Shown: piece by piece, positions 35,189-47,690 of the stretch | Layout of the letters: each line of letters opens with the position of its first letter | Numbering within the stretch: the first letter of the stretch is position 1 | Notes under the pieces: model-generated | What the model saw: only the letters and a program-made list of their open reading frames with translations | What the model was told of the DNA's origin: nothing | Databases searched by the model: none | Program-made: the position numbers and the translations under genes | From: Azadirachta indica | Lineage: Eukaryota; Streptophyta; Magnoliopsida; Sapindales; Meliaceae | Length of the DNA: 64,000 nt | Direction: 5' to 3' | NCBI GenBank assembly: GCA_022749755.1 | Contig: CM040451.1 | Coordinates: 558,001-622,000, forward strand

Positions 35189-35782
35189 TTATTTGGACCC
35201 TTGGTCAAATTCAGCATTTAGACCCGCGAGAAATTCGTAAATCCGATCCTTCTCAATGAAACTTTTTAATATGGATGCATCATCGCTGCACTGCATCTCA
35301 ATACATCGATAATAATCCATCTCTTCCCATAAAGTCTTCAAGAGATTGGCATATTCAGTAACAAAACGTCCCCCTTGTTTTGTGACAGTAGTCTTGACCT
35401 TAATCTCATGGATTTGAGCAGCATCCTGAACCTTAGAATATGTCTTGTGAACTGATTCCCATATATCTTTAGCAGTTGGTAGAAACATACAGGTGTCGCT
35501 AATCTCCAAAAGCATAGCATTCCATAGCCAAGACATGACCATAGAGTCTTCTTCATCCCATGCATCAAAACTAGGATCTCTCTCTTTGGGTCCAATACCG
35601 AGGAGATGACTCAATTTACCCCTTCCCTTCAAAAAGGTCCAAACCACTTGAGACCATTTCAAATAATTTTTTCCATTTAATCTATACGCTACCTGGATGT
35701 TTTGTAAGTCTCTTATGCTTTTGTTGGTTGACACTTTCTCGAATTGAGCAGTTGTCTCAGTTGTCTCAGTTGTCTCAAACAT
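35189..35782 (-). pseudogene. copia gag, N-terminal part
   Basis: A 197-codon open stretch starting 245 bases inside the primer site. It carries LNGKNYLKWSQVVWTFLKGRGKL, DEEDSMVMSWLWNAM and AKDIWESVHKTYS, the usual blocks of plant copia gag (retrotran_gag/UBN2 families). The frame then breaks. The knuckle region downstream (about 35010-34950) retains only part of its CCHC residues. Gag forms the cytoplasmic particle in live elements. Confidence 0.85.
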
Positions 35783-36016
35783 ATTGAATTTGCTAAAATA
35801 TTTGAAGAAGAGGAAATCGAATCGACAATGAAGGCCGAGAACAATGATAAAGGTTGGTGATAGATGCTAGTGATTAACACTTAGAACACAATCTATGAAG
35901 GCCAGAAATTTCAATGCTTAGAAGAAAAACAGAATATTTAGAACATTCTATTTCAGATATGGAAAAGTAATTTTTCGTTTCAGCAGTGAAGGCTTAAACG
36001 AGTTGTGAACTTAAAT

Positions 36017-36027
36017 CTCTGATACCA
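36017..36027 (-). promoter_or_regulatory. tRNA-iMet primer binding site of the copia element
   Basis: Minus strand TGGTATCAGAG touches the 5' LTR with no spacer; it is the complement of the initiator tRNA-Met 3' end. Confidence 0.9.
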
Positions 36028-36244
36028 TGTGAAGTGAAAATAATGTTCTCATTCATCTCAACGAAAAATGTCTTAAGAACATATACAGCAACATAATTGA
36101 AACCCTATCGTATCAAAAATCCCTACAACTAAGGGATTTTCTATGTACTCTAGTATTACCACAATTCTAAGTAATATACAACTATACACGGCAAGATGTA
36201 TATGTTTTCCTGACATAAAAAAGGATAATCGTATATTTTCCACA
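36028..36244 (-). repeat. 5' LTR of the copia element
   Basis: 217 bp with intact TG...CA termini (minus strand TGTGGAAAATATACG to CACTTCACA). Confidence 0.92.
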
Positions 36245-36249
36245 ATATG

Positions 36250-37979
36250 CAAAACGAGATTTAATATATTGTGTTAAAAAAAAAAGTAAATAATATTTTA
36301 TTAGTCAACTTATCTCGATGGAGATTCTCAGAGTAGATAATTCAAAATTTTATAATTTATTTTATTAATATCTTGGGAAAATATAAAATTTCAGGTTGAT
36401 AAGAAATGATCCGACCCGGAATTGCCCAAATTGTAAATCACCAAACCCGAACCCGTTTGGCTGTTGTCTTCTGCTTCCACTAATTTTGCCGCTACCACCA
36501 AACAATTGGCACTACGAGCAACTGCTTGCGGCCTGTAACACTTGCCGGAAAGCTACCGATAAATCGATATCTTTTTCCTTTTTCCTCCTTTAGCTCTTCG
36601 ACGACACGATAGACTGAACATATATAAAGTTTGTTTAAGGATTCTTTTGTTTAAAAGTAACATTTTATATTAATAATGCTTGTATTATAAAAATTACAAT
36701 TAAATATGACTTTATTGAGTACTATTATATATTATAATATTTTTATAAATATTTATTTTTTACTTAATGTTATCATTTTTTCACACAAAGTTAATGTTAT
36801 AAAGATTACAGTAAATTATGATTATATCCAATATTATGGTGTTAAAGTGCTACAGTAGATTGTAGTAGATTATGACTCTCTCTTGAATACTATTTTGTTG
36901 TTAATAAATATTGGTTTTTACATCATATTGATATTTATTAATACTTATAAAGAGGAATAACATTTATCATTTACTAACACCTGCATATGATAACTGATTC
37001 GTTATATTGCAGTTTTCTGGTCTCTCCCTTATGGCATAATTGCTATTTCTTGTTTTCTTGGCATTTTATATTGCATAAAAGGCCCCCTCCCTTTTCTCAG
37101 ATACTTCCTCCGCTTATAGTGTCACCTTGAATATTAAATTGCCTTTTATCCCATTTATACTAGCTTGCATAGAATATAGAACTTTCCTTGTTCTCCTTCT
37201 GAGTTTGATAATATGTAGTATTTGAGCATCTGCATGTTTATTTTCTTACTCCCCCTTTTTCTTCTTTTTTTTTTTTTTGGGTTAATTGACTGCAATGTAA
37301 TTATGCCCTAACTCAAATTGAAAGAAATTATACATGGCAAAAGAATATAAGAAAGTTTGTATTATGTTGTTAGAGATTAGGCATTATGAACCCAAAGATA
37401 GATCTCCTTACTGTTGTCATTATTAGGAAAATTTATGCAGGAATTTATTGATTTAAATGCTTCATTTTCAGATGACTGACTAGTTCGGTTTTGATTTGGC
37501 AATTTCTGTTCTTTTTCTAGTGTCCTGTATTGGAAATTAATGCATTTGTTTTGGATTTGGCTTGAAACTGAGTTGAACTTCAGGGGTGCAGGCTATAAAT
37601 CCAGTTATTGCGGAGATAGAAAATCTCAAAATCAAATAGAATAATTAGTTTGGTAGCATTATGAATGTAGATGTGGATTTCTCTTGTGAGCTTTTTTAAT
37701 TGTGTATGGTTTGTTGATTTATTTCTTTTATGAAGGTGATCAAATTTTTATTGGTCAAGAGCACACTTGATTGTTTATAAGAAGAGTTACAATTTCTTCA
37801 GATATATTAGAATAAAACAAATAATTGTTAAATTGATAATTCGGTTCTGGATATGAATATCAGTATCTCTATCTGCCTCCCTTCCCTTTGTCTCTGATCT
37901 TACAGTATGCTTTGGAAATTTCTCTTCATAATCTTCATATATAAATGAGTTAGCTCTTCATTGTTAGTTTGGTACCGTG
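36250..37979. other. Mixed intergenic sequence with a GC-richer island
   Basis: 36396-36620 is clearly less AT-rich than its surroundings and is open on plus for 65 codons (CPNCKSPNPNPF), but shows no domain. It resembles a leader or first exon of the remnant that follows. The rest is AT-rich with no recognised feature. Confidence 0.35.
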
Positions 37980-38840
37980 ACCGGTTCATCAAATATTGTT
38001 TGGTTGTCAATTTGATTGTTTGGGATCTCTTTAACTCAGAATGATAGTAGACGTACAATATCTGCAAGAATGATGCCAATAGAGAACTTTGTTTACTTAA
38101 TACGATGTCTGAGAATCGTCTGTAATTGTGCTCTCTGTTGCTCAGGAGGATTATTAAGTAGGAAATTGAAGTTCATTAATAAGTCGGGTCATCAAACTGC
38201 TAATGTCTCTTCCTTTAATCCTAGTGAGAGGATACAACTAATTTTTATTGTGAATTTTTTCGCTATTTTTTTTGTCATCTTGTTTTATGTTCACAGAGAA
38301 TCTGGTAAAATTTTCATCTTGCTCATCTGATAACTTAGTATTGACTGGTGGTAAAAATATGAAAATGGATCCTTGCTGTAAAATTGAAAGGTCTGATGGT
38401 AGTGCCTCATTGCTACAGTTGATACGCAACGACTACAGCAGGAGTTATGACGGTTTTTAAAGCACAAGGTGCACCGACCAACTAATGGAATTATTCATTG
38501 TTGGAGATATTCGTAACAATAATGACCATTAGCAAGCACATATTGTATCACAGTCAAGTCTGCTTTGCTTTAAGAACTGGGCATACCAACAGTCACAGCA
38601 ACCCCTATTTGCAGAGCAATTGAGCACGGCTACATTTTATGTGAATCGGCTAGTTCCCAGGAGGATAATGCTGATCATAAACTGTCTCCATTTTGGAAGA
38701 GCATGCCAACCCATTTTAGCAGCTTGGATTACGAAGTAATGCTTCTTGCTTGCAGCAACAACATAGAATGATTGGGCCACAATTGAAAGCTGTAAACTTG
38801 AAGTCACATAAGCATTCAGCACACCTTTGCAAGTAGAAGA
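37980..38840 (+). pseudogene. Unrecognised exon-like remnant, broken
   Basis: Codon-like composition rises here and short open stretches follow one another on plus: about 38016-38240 (NDSRRTISARM, SGHQTANVSSFNPSERIQ), about 38296-38460 (ENLVKFSSCSSDNLVLTGG to a TAA at 38458), and 38460-38835 with several stops. TTTTTATTGTGAATTTTTTCG..TTCACAG at 38235-38297 looks like an intron. I cannot place the protein. It may be a host gene fragment or cargo captured by the adjoining CACTA element, which starts about 130 bases downstream. Confidence 0.35.
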
Positions 38841-38967
38841 TACAACTTTTTTTTTTTGTGTCTTAGGTTTTTGAAAATTTTCTGGTTAGTATAAGCTTTT
38901 TTTTTTTTTTTTTTGCTCAATTGATTATCTGAACTTCATTTTCAGGTCCAAATTTTAACAGAGTTTT

Positions 38968-39560
38968 GTGACCAAATTAACAAATTAGCAAAAAATATTT
39001 ATTATACTATAACTAAAATAATAGTAGTTACAAATAATAGAAAATCAAGACCATATAATTAGTTGCTAAATAAATGTAATTGGTCATAATAAAGTGCAAA
39101 ATAAAATCAAAATTATTCGTAATGATCACAAATATTGGTTACAATAAATGATATTTGTAATCAAACTAACAAATGTAGTACAAAAATATGTATTATATTA
39201 TGACTAATATGATAATAGCCACACATAGTGGGAATTAAAGATCATATAATTTGTTGCTAAATAAATATAATTTTTACGATAAGATACATAAATATCAATT
39301 ATTTGTGCCGCTTACAAATATTGGTCAAAGTAAATAATATTCATAACCAAATTAATAAAGTTAGTAGAAAATGTGTATTATATACTAATAAGATAATAGT
39401 TACAAATAATAGAAATTCAAAACTGTATAATTTGTTATTAAATAAATATAATTGGCTACAGTAAGATATATCATAAGTAAAATTAGAATTGATTGTGACC
39501 ATCAAAAATATTTGTCACAATAAATAATATATTATGACTAAAGTAATAATATATACGTTA
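38968..39560 (+). repeat. Tandem repeat array, left block, period about 185-190 bp
   Basis: Roughly three units. The landmark TCACAAATATTGGT-like segment recurs near 39124, 39313 and 39498; each unit also has TGTATTATAT..TGACTAATA and TTTGTTGCTAAATAAATATAATT. Same family and same orientation as 47690-48720. Confidence 0.75.
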
Positions 39561-39569
39561 AGAAAATTA

Positions 39570-39910
39570 GATTTTAGCGACAACAAAAAATTTGTCGTTG
39601 AAAACAATTTTAGCAACAACATTTTTAAGGTCGTCATCGAAATTTAAAGAAAAAAATTGATAATTAATTATATTCTTTAGTGACAACAGTGTTGTTGCTA
39701 AATGTTAATCATTTAGTGACAACGAATGTTGTCGCTATTCCTGTCTTTGGCAACAACATTTCTATGTTGTCACGGAACATGTGTCTAGTGGTGACTTGTG
39801 TGTTATCACCGAAGATATTTTTCGATGTCAAATTTTTATATGCTTTAGGCCATGACATTTTTTGTCGCTGAATGTGCTGTTAGCGACAAATATTATGTCG
39901 CCACTAAAAA
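39570..39910. repeat. CACTA subterminal palindrome array, left block of remnant 2
   Basis: Degenerate TTTAGCGACAAC / GTTGTCGC(TAAA) units in both orientations, for example near 39574, 39713 and 39880. Confidence 0.7.
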
Positions 39911-42760
39911 CTTTCCCAATTATTTTCTTGCGTTCAATAATTAATAATAATTATAGTGTTAATTAATACAAAATAATTTAAGACAAATAATTACTAAATA
40001 TAATTAATTAAAAACTATTTTACATATTTAATTGAAGTTTAGTACAAAATTTGACTAAGAAAGACATGCAAATTTGTATAAAATTAAAGTTTTGTCTACC
40101 AATTATTATTATTATTTATAGAAATTAATCGAAATAATCATATTAAATTTTTAATTATTATTCTATAAAATGACTTTATATATTTGTCCACTTATATTTC
40201 AATGTGTTTCCCTTTTTGATATTTTTTAAGTATTAGAACACTCATACTTGTTATTTTTTTAATAAAATTATTGTTAACTAATAACAACTTTATATTATCA
40301 ATAAATTTTACATTTTTTACTATTTTGTTAAAATTATAATTAAATTTAGTTTTAGTATAAAATTTTCAAATGTGATAACTTTCAAATTTATTAACGTTGA
40401 TATAAAAATAGTCATAGTTAATTATTATATTAATGTACTATACTTTTAATGAAAATACGATTTATGCAAATTTATTACATTAAACTAATATAACTTTTGT
40501 CCTATTAAATTATTGAAACAATAATAAAATAATGTATTAGAGTATTAAAATAATTTAATAAATTGTAATATTTATTAAAGTAAAATGAATGTATAGATCT
40601 TTATATTATGATAAATAAAAATAATTAGAGATAAATTTATTTATAACAAATAAGTCCCTAAGAATCTAAGTATTATATTGATATGGTGTATAATAAAGTA
40701 TGATATTTTCCAAATGTACAGTATTATGCAAATGCCTCCATGTTCGTGAAAAAGAACCTTGACATCATCAAGACAAAATGCTCTAACGACTCAGCAACAA
40801 GTCGAGTCTCAAAACCTAGATGTTGGAAGCAATGTAGGTTTGATAATAATAAACACTGTCATTTTTTTAATCTAAGTATCTTTATTACATTAGGTACAAT
40901 ATTTTAAATATTTTATTGTGAAGCTTATGTTTGAGAATGTATTGAGAAATATGTCCTTGATCTCTTTTATAAGTGACCATTTTGTTGTGCGTATGCCTCA
41001 TTGATAAATGCTTAACACAAATGCATTCTACTGTGAACATAAATGTTAAAGAAGGAGTTTGAGCTGTCATGCAAGGTTAGTAAGTGTTAATATTCATCTT
41101 GTTTGAAGGTTTTAGATCATGATGTTATTTGCATATATTACATTTACCGAGTGATTTATAACATAATCATTAAATAAGGCAGAACAAAGTGATTTGGTTG
41201 TGCATTAGTAAAGGCTATGTTGGTGCATACATAACAATTATTTTCTACATATATCATTTTTAGTTATAATGATTCTTTGCTTAAAATGATTTTTTTTCTT
41301 TTATTTCTAGTTTTTGAGGGTGATTCTGTAAATTTTAATTGGATTGTTGCATGTTTCTTAATGCTTAGATATCCTTTTCCCCAAACATAAGTCTCTGCTG
41401 GTTTGATTTTTCTTGTGTTTAATGCAGCTGCAGTTTCACTTTTCTAGCTCGAGTTAAAATGGAAAGTTCGAATTGTATGAATTGTATGATGTAGTAAACA
41501 ATTGTTGTGTGAGGAAGTAAAAGTATATTTATATGCATTGTTGTGTGAGTGAACATATAAGAATAGATTATATTCCAATTATTTGTGCAAAGTGTCAATT
41601 ATATGAATTGGAGCTTGAGAGGAAACATATCAAAGTTTGGACTTAAAACCATAGGTGAATGAACTTGTTCATTGTGTTTTTCACTTTCTTTTTTGTTTTC
41701 TTTTCATGTTTTGACAAATATGGTTTCTTTTTTACTTAATCCGGTTTTATGTCAAAGAGGTTTTCTTGATAAAATGGAGGCAAAAGCTTTTTGTTTATTT
41801 TTGTTCTATTTCTGAAAAATATTTATAAATTCATACAGCAACATTGTTGCAACTTTCTAATAACATCTTGTCTCCATTTTTCTCTGTTTTTTCCCTAATG
41901 ATTGCTGCTCAAAGAAAATGAGTGCCAACGGATTTGTTGATGGTTGTGTTTTTGGTTAAAAAAGTTAATTCTTAGATTTCTTATTGTGTTAATTAAATTC
42001 TAAATGTCTATACTAACGTATTTTGTGAAAATGACAAGCTGTTGGACATGCTTAATGCGATCTAAAATGGGTTATGATTTAAATTTTGTTAGACGCGACA
42101 GTTCCCTTGGTTTTGGTTCTTCTACTCTCGTTTAATGTTTTCTCCCCCCTTTGCTTTGAGTTTTGAAGCTTGGAAAATCTTCTACGGATAATGGATAATA
42201 ATATTTTTTTAATATTTGTTAAGTTCTCTTATTTCAAGCTTTAGGTTTTGTTTTGATGAAGACACTAATATGATTGGTCTAAAATGGTTTAGTGTTTATA
42301 CTTATTTTCTGGATTTTTTTATGCTTCTGTTCTTCTTTGTCATTGTATCTTTTCCTTTGTTTTAATTTAAAATTCCTTGAAGGAAAATCTAGCCTACCTA
42401 CTATATTTCTTTTAATTCCTTGGACAAAGTCTTAACTGCTTACTCTTTTTACTACTTTAACTGTTGTTGAAGTTAAATGAAGAAAATGATAGGTAGTATA
42501 TAGCTTTCTGATTTCTATGTTTGCTTTACCCTACTGGTTTTTCTGTATTAGATCCAAGGAAAAATAAGTTAAACTTTCCTTGGTGTGTTGTGGACTAAAT
42601 CTTGTGGCAAATCTTGCCATATTTTCCTACATATTTGAAACTTATTTCTTTTTTTTTTTATCTTACACATCCAGTGACAGCTGCTTAGTATACATTTCTT
42701 ATGTGTATATATATATATATAGTGTATTGCTAACATTTTTTTCTTTAATTTGTCTAAGTT
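39911..42760. other. Internal non-coding part of CACTA remnant 2
   Basis: AT-rich at first, then T-rich and intron-like from about 41270. No transposase or host domain recognised. It probably holds the decayed promoter, leader and first introns of the TnpA-like gene. Confidence 0.4.
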
Positions 42761-45700
42761 CATCGACATCGGTGTGATCTACTCATGGACCTATACGAGA
42801 TTTGAAAACAACTGCAGTTGCAAAGTCAAAGGGTCACATAGTTATCACTATATAAGACATGTAAACAAGATGACTCATATTATAGTCAACTTGCTAGTGA
42901 TTTTGGCGTGATTGTAAGGACTGTAAATCCACTCAGAGTACTATCTTAATCTAAGATTTCATGGGAAAAGAGGGTAAATTTGTTTAGACGCCTAGAGGCA
43001 ATGAATTTTTTATCTAATTTGATTACAGTTGACATGTGTTGTCAACATTTATATATTTATAAACATTAATAAAATTAATGTCATTGTTTGTAAAGGAATG
43101 ATTTATTCTGAACTTAACACAACCATATGTTCTATGTTATTTGGATGAACTTATGGGAGATAAATACTGGGACTATCAATGCAAAATGCTAAAGAAGGCG
43201 TATAAAAACATCCACCAATAGAAGCTCGAAGGCATCCTCTGAAAAATGTCTCCAAAGAGGATTGGCATTACTTATGTGACCTTTGGAAAAATAAGAAATG
43301 CGAGGTACGTTTTTGGTTTCTATTATAGCTTCTTTAAGCATAAATTGTTTGTTTATGAAAAATAGCAGCATTTGTTGGAATTTTGGTTGAGTTATGCATG
43401 TTTAGAGAAAGCTTTTATTTTGTGTTGGTTAATATTGCTAAACCATAATCGTTTATTTGGTGCATATACAACTTGTGGTCAGTTCATAAACCAACTCAGC
43501 TTGTTTGTCTAATTTAAGATTAAAAAATAGTATACATCAGTAAAGGGAAGTAATGAATGAAAAATGATATATAAGTAATGAATGAAAAATGATATGCAAA
43601 GCAAGTGCCAAAAATTTAGGTATAAGAAGCAACGTGAAAGGCTTAAGTAGAGTTTCAATTTCATCTTGTCATGAAGTTCCAATATTTGTTTCTAATTTCG
43701 TTCAAGAGTGTAACTAATATTGCATTCTCCCATGTATAGGTTTCAATGTATACGTGCGTGTACATTATCTGCATCTAATATCTTGACAAAATTTGCTATC
43801 AAACCCAGGATTCTAATTTAATTTCTTACATTAAATTATTACAGCTGCCACTATAATAATATTATTGTTGTTGTTCTTGTAATGGCTCTTAATTTCTTAC
43901 ATATTGAGGCATTTTTTACATATTAATTTCTTACATATTGGAGCATTTCTTATATATTAATTTCTTGTTGTTAATGATCTTATAGATTGCTTACCAAAGT
44001 ACAAATGTGATTGTCTTGACATATTCAGTTCTTTTATCCCTCGACTATTTGTTAAATTGGAGTACAATGAGACTTCGAAAAGTACTAAAGCCTTGAGATA
44101 GGAATGAGAATCAAGTATCTCATACTAGTTCTGAAGCAATGCTTTCTTCATTTAATTTAGCTGGAAATTTCAAGTCTTACGATAGGATATTCAATATCGG
44201 TTGTCTATGCAGGCTTGTTAAAATATATTGCTTTTATGCCGTGTGATTGACATATTGATGCAATACTTATGCTTTCACATTCATCTCTTGCTTACACATT
44301 TATTGTTTCTGTCTTCCGTTTAAGTCACATAATAAATATTCTAATCTTTCATTGTTATTTTGATAAATATATAAATGCTAGCACAGACTCTGTCTCTGAT
44401 CATTGCTCATATTTTTATGTCCAATTGTGCATTCTATTCTGAGGAGCTAAATTAGCATAACATTGCAGAGGTGGAGATTGGAGGACAGAAGGAAGTTGTT
44501 ACATGGAGACACTTCCAAAACTTGGAATATAAGATCATTTCTTATATATTAATTACCACTTTGTTTCTTTATCTTCACGTAACCTCTGCTAGTTCACATG
44601 TGATTTAGGTTGACCCAAAGGATGCCCATGACAAATTGCGACATTTTCAAAGTTTTTTATCGATGGTTGTGACATTTTCAAATTTTTTTGCTGTGCAATA
44701 GTTTTTTTTTTTTTTTTTAGTTCAGCTTCTTCTTGGTCTCTGTATGCATCAGTAATCATCTATTCTTAGTTGTTTCGAAGAAGCTTGGCATGCTTTAGAA
44801 CTAAAGAAAACCTTTCTAATGCACAGACCAATTAATTGAATTTTCTTGGTCATGGATGATGTTTCTATATTGCTTGAGGTGGCTTGCAAGACTAGTAGAT
44901 TTTTTTTTAATCAACAGTATATATTCAACATTCTTCTTGTTTATGCAAATCCTAATTTAATCTTGCTTTACTACTCACCTAAGCTGCACATGGATGCAAT
45001 TTGTATACTGATGGTAAATTTTGCCTCCTGTTGCCACCTGGCCAATTATGACATGTTATTTGCTTGACAATTGAAAGATCATAGTGAGCATCATCATTTG
45101 AAAATTCAATTTGGTAAGGTGCTTGTAAATAAGCTGATGTTCTTTTATGATTAATACACTTAAAGCTACTGTTCTTTCATATTTTTCTAATATGACTGCG
45201 ATTTCTGTTTCTGGGGATATGTTGTTTATTCTTAATCTTTATTGGTTTCGGATTCAAAGGCTCTCTTTATATATTCATAATATGTATGCATTACATTTCT
45301 ATTCTGCTAGCTGTGGACTTTTATATTGTTGTCAATATGTGTTCTTCTATATTAAACTTATTGTGATTACTTATTATGATGACTTGGCTTCAGGAAAGGT
45401 GCCAAAAAATGCTGAAGATAGGAATAAATTTCCATTTAATCATCAAACTGGATCAAAACCTTTTTACGCAAATCAAACACAAAGTTCTCAGGTTTTCATT
45501 GTAATTTAAGATTTTTTAGTACAAAATTATATAGAACTTGATAATTATTATACTAAATATGTGATTTTTTTTTTAACTTTTTATTGTAATAGGGTGACAA
45601 TTCCATTGAAAGTTGAAATTTTGCGGATCATTTTCGTGCAACGCGTTATAATGGAAAAAAATGGGTGGATTAATTTAAAAGCAGAATGTGCGCATGTATT

Positions 45701-46118
45701 CATTAATTATTTATTTCATTTAAATTAAATTTATTTTTCACCCATTTCCTATATTTTGTTTATAATTTAATATATTTTCAAATACAAAAAAATGATGGAG
45801 AAACAACAATTATCACTTGAGGAGGGATTTCAACCAATTAGTGATAAGAAACTTTCTCATCAAGTATTTGGCAATCAATCACACTAGTATAGGGGACTAG
45901 CCAAACCAAAACGAGCGCGTGATATGGATCGAGGTTCTTCCTCCAACGATGAATATTTGCATGGTAAGATAGAATCAACTCCACTTGAGTTAAAGGATAC
46001 AAGATCTCACTTAGCCATTACTGAAAATATGTTACAAACTTATGCGAGTGAATTGAAACATGTTAAATCTATTTTGTCAGAATTAGCACCAAATTACTTT
46101 CCTTCTTCACAGCCTTAG
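42761..46118 (+). pseudogene. CACTA TnpA/PTTA-like gene, broken, several exons
   Basis: Exon-like pieces on plus: a block with LASDFGVIVRT near 42890-42920; NVSKEDWHYLCDLWKNKKCE at 43245-43304 followed by GTACGT, matching the DW-x2-LC-x2-W motif of plant CACTA second ORFs; after a CAG acceptor at about 45394, NAEDRNKFPFNHQTGSKPFYANQ with a frameshift at its start; FADHFRATRYNGKKW near 45630-45670; and 45795-46118 with LSLEEGFQPISDKKLSHQV, an in-frame stop near 45886, then a 64-codon open tail ending at 46116-46118 with a predicted helical segment (THSELKDTRSHLAITENML-like spacing). Family role: element-end DNA binding. Stops and shifts make it inactive. Confidence 0.65.
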
Positions 46119-46399
46119 TTGTTGGAATATTTTCTTTCTTGGATAAATATTTTTTATGATATTTAGCTTAATGTGTAATGAATTTGAATTTTTCTACTAT
46201 GTTAGTTAATCTTTATGTTTAACATTAATCTATTTACTTTCAATTATTATTATTTAATTAGATTCATATAAATAAAAATTTATAATATTGACAACAAAAA
46301 TTAAATATTATAAATATGAATTAATTAAATATTGGAGCCGAAATCAATGATTTTTGGTATGCATAACAAATTGGGGAGCAAACCAACTTCATCAAAAAA

Positions 46400-46985
46400 T
46401 GGGTTTTAGCGACAACAACAATTGTCGCTAGAGTTCTTTGCCACTGATATTATTTGGCCCATGAAAGCATGAAATGGCGACAACATATTATGGTCTCAAA
46501 AACAGTTTTTGGTGACAAAAAGTTTCCGTCGCCGTCAAGGGTATTAACGACGACAGTGTGTTGTCACCAAAATAAGTTTTGGCGACGACAAGACATTGTT
46601 GCTATCGAATCTTCGATGACGACAAAAAATTGTCGCCAAAATACATTTTGCGACAACATCATGCCATCGCCTATATCATTATTAGAGGCGATAGTATGTT
46701 GCCACTAATAACATTATAGGCGACAACAATTGTTGTCACCAAAAAGGACTTTTGCAACCAAACAATGTTGTCGCCTATATCGTTATTAGCGGCGACACTG
46801 TTACGCCGCTAAAACAATTTTGGGTGACAATAAATTTGGTTGCTAGTATACCCTTTGGTGACAACTTTTGTCATCACTAAAAGATCATTTTAGCAACGAC
46901 TTATAGTTAGGCGACCACTTTTTAGTGACGACATATGTTGTCGCAGATGATCCTTTTGGCGACGACATACTTGTTGTCGCTGATT
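46400..46985. repeat. CACTA subterminal palindrome array, right block of remnant 2
   Basis: Dense TTGTCGC units, including near-perfect palindromes such as GGCGACAACAATTGTTGTC (about 46719) and GCGACAACAACAATTGTCGC (about 46409). The 84-codon open frame inside is a by-product of the repeats. Confidence 0.75.
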
Positions 46986-47496
46986 TGTGACGATTACAAA
47001 TATCTGTTACAATAAATAATATGTTGTGACTAAATTAGCATATCTAGCAAATATAATTGGTCACAAGATCATAAATAAACATTAACCAATTTTATTTTAT
47101 TTTTGCAACTAATTACAATGTATTAAAAGATCATAAGTCTAAAATACCTTTAGCAAACAATTTTATCTGTGTAATTTCTACAGACCTCGGAGTTATATAA
47201 AATATTTGTAATTTTTTATTATTAATCTTTATTCATTTTTATTTTTAATTGCCTACATTTAAAAATAATAATGATAATAATAAAAAAATAAAAATCTTTA
47301 TCTACATTTAATATTTAATAAAAATAAAAATGTTTGCTACATTTTTATTATTTATTTTATCTATGTTTAGTATTTAAGAATTTCATTAAATTTTTTTCAA
47401 TTTTAAGTTTAATAAATTTAATAATAGTTTTGCAAAACTACCATGTAAATATGTATATAAGTCATTATATTTTAATTTTTTTAAAAAAATTATTTG
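46986..47496. repeat. Single tandem-repeat unit followed by AT-rich spacer
   Basis: 46986-47100 holds one diverged unit of the 185-190-bp repeat (GTGACGATTACAAATATCTG). 47100-47496 is AT-rich with no recognised feature. Confidence 0.55.
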
Positions 47497-47499
47497 AGA

Positions 47500-47690
47500 T
47501 CCCATTTAGCGACAAAAACTTAAACCTTTGTCAAAGACTTGTTTGATGTTGTTGTCAAAACCTTTCGTCGCCTTCCTTGAGCTATAACATGACAACAACT
47601 TTCTCATTGTTGCTAAAAGCTTTAGTTATAACGTGTTTCTTCTTTAGCGACAACGTATGTTATTGCTAAAACTTAATTTTCTTTTTAGTC
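47500..47690. repeat. Second palindrome patch of CACTA remnant 2
   Basis: TTTAGCGACAAAAAC, GTTGTTGTCAAAACC, TTTCGTCGCC and TTTAGCGACAACGTATGTTA units, placed between tandem-repeat blocks. Confidence 0.65.

Larger units (their letters stand above)
31138..36244 (-). mobile_element. Ty1/copia LTR retrotransposon, full length, coding region broken
   Basis: A 5.1-kb element on the minus strand with two similar LTRs (31138-31355 and 36028-36244), a tRNA-Met primer site touching the 5' LTR, a polypurine tract touching the 3' LTR, and a perfect 5-bp target duplication ATATG (31133-31137 and 36245-36249). Domain order gag, protease, integrase, reverse transcriptase, RNase H is that of Ty1/copia. By eye the LTRs differ at roughly 25-30 of about 217 positions, so the insertion is not recent. 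Stops and frameshifts break gag-pol. Confidence 0.95.

Noticed and set aside
46454..46708. 84-codon plus-strand frame
   Set aside because: Lies wholly in the TTGTCGC palindrome array and is open only because of the repeated unit.
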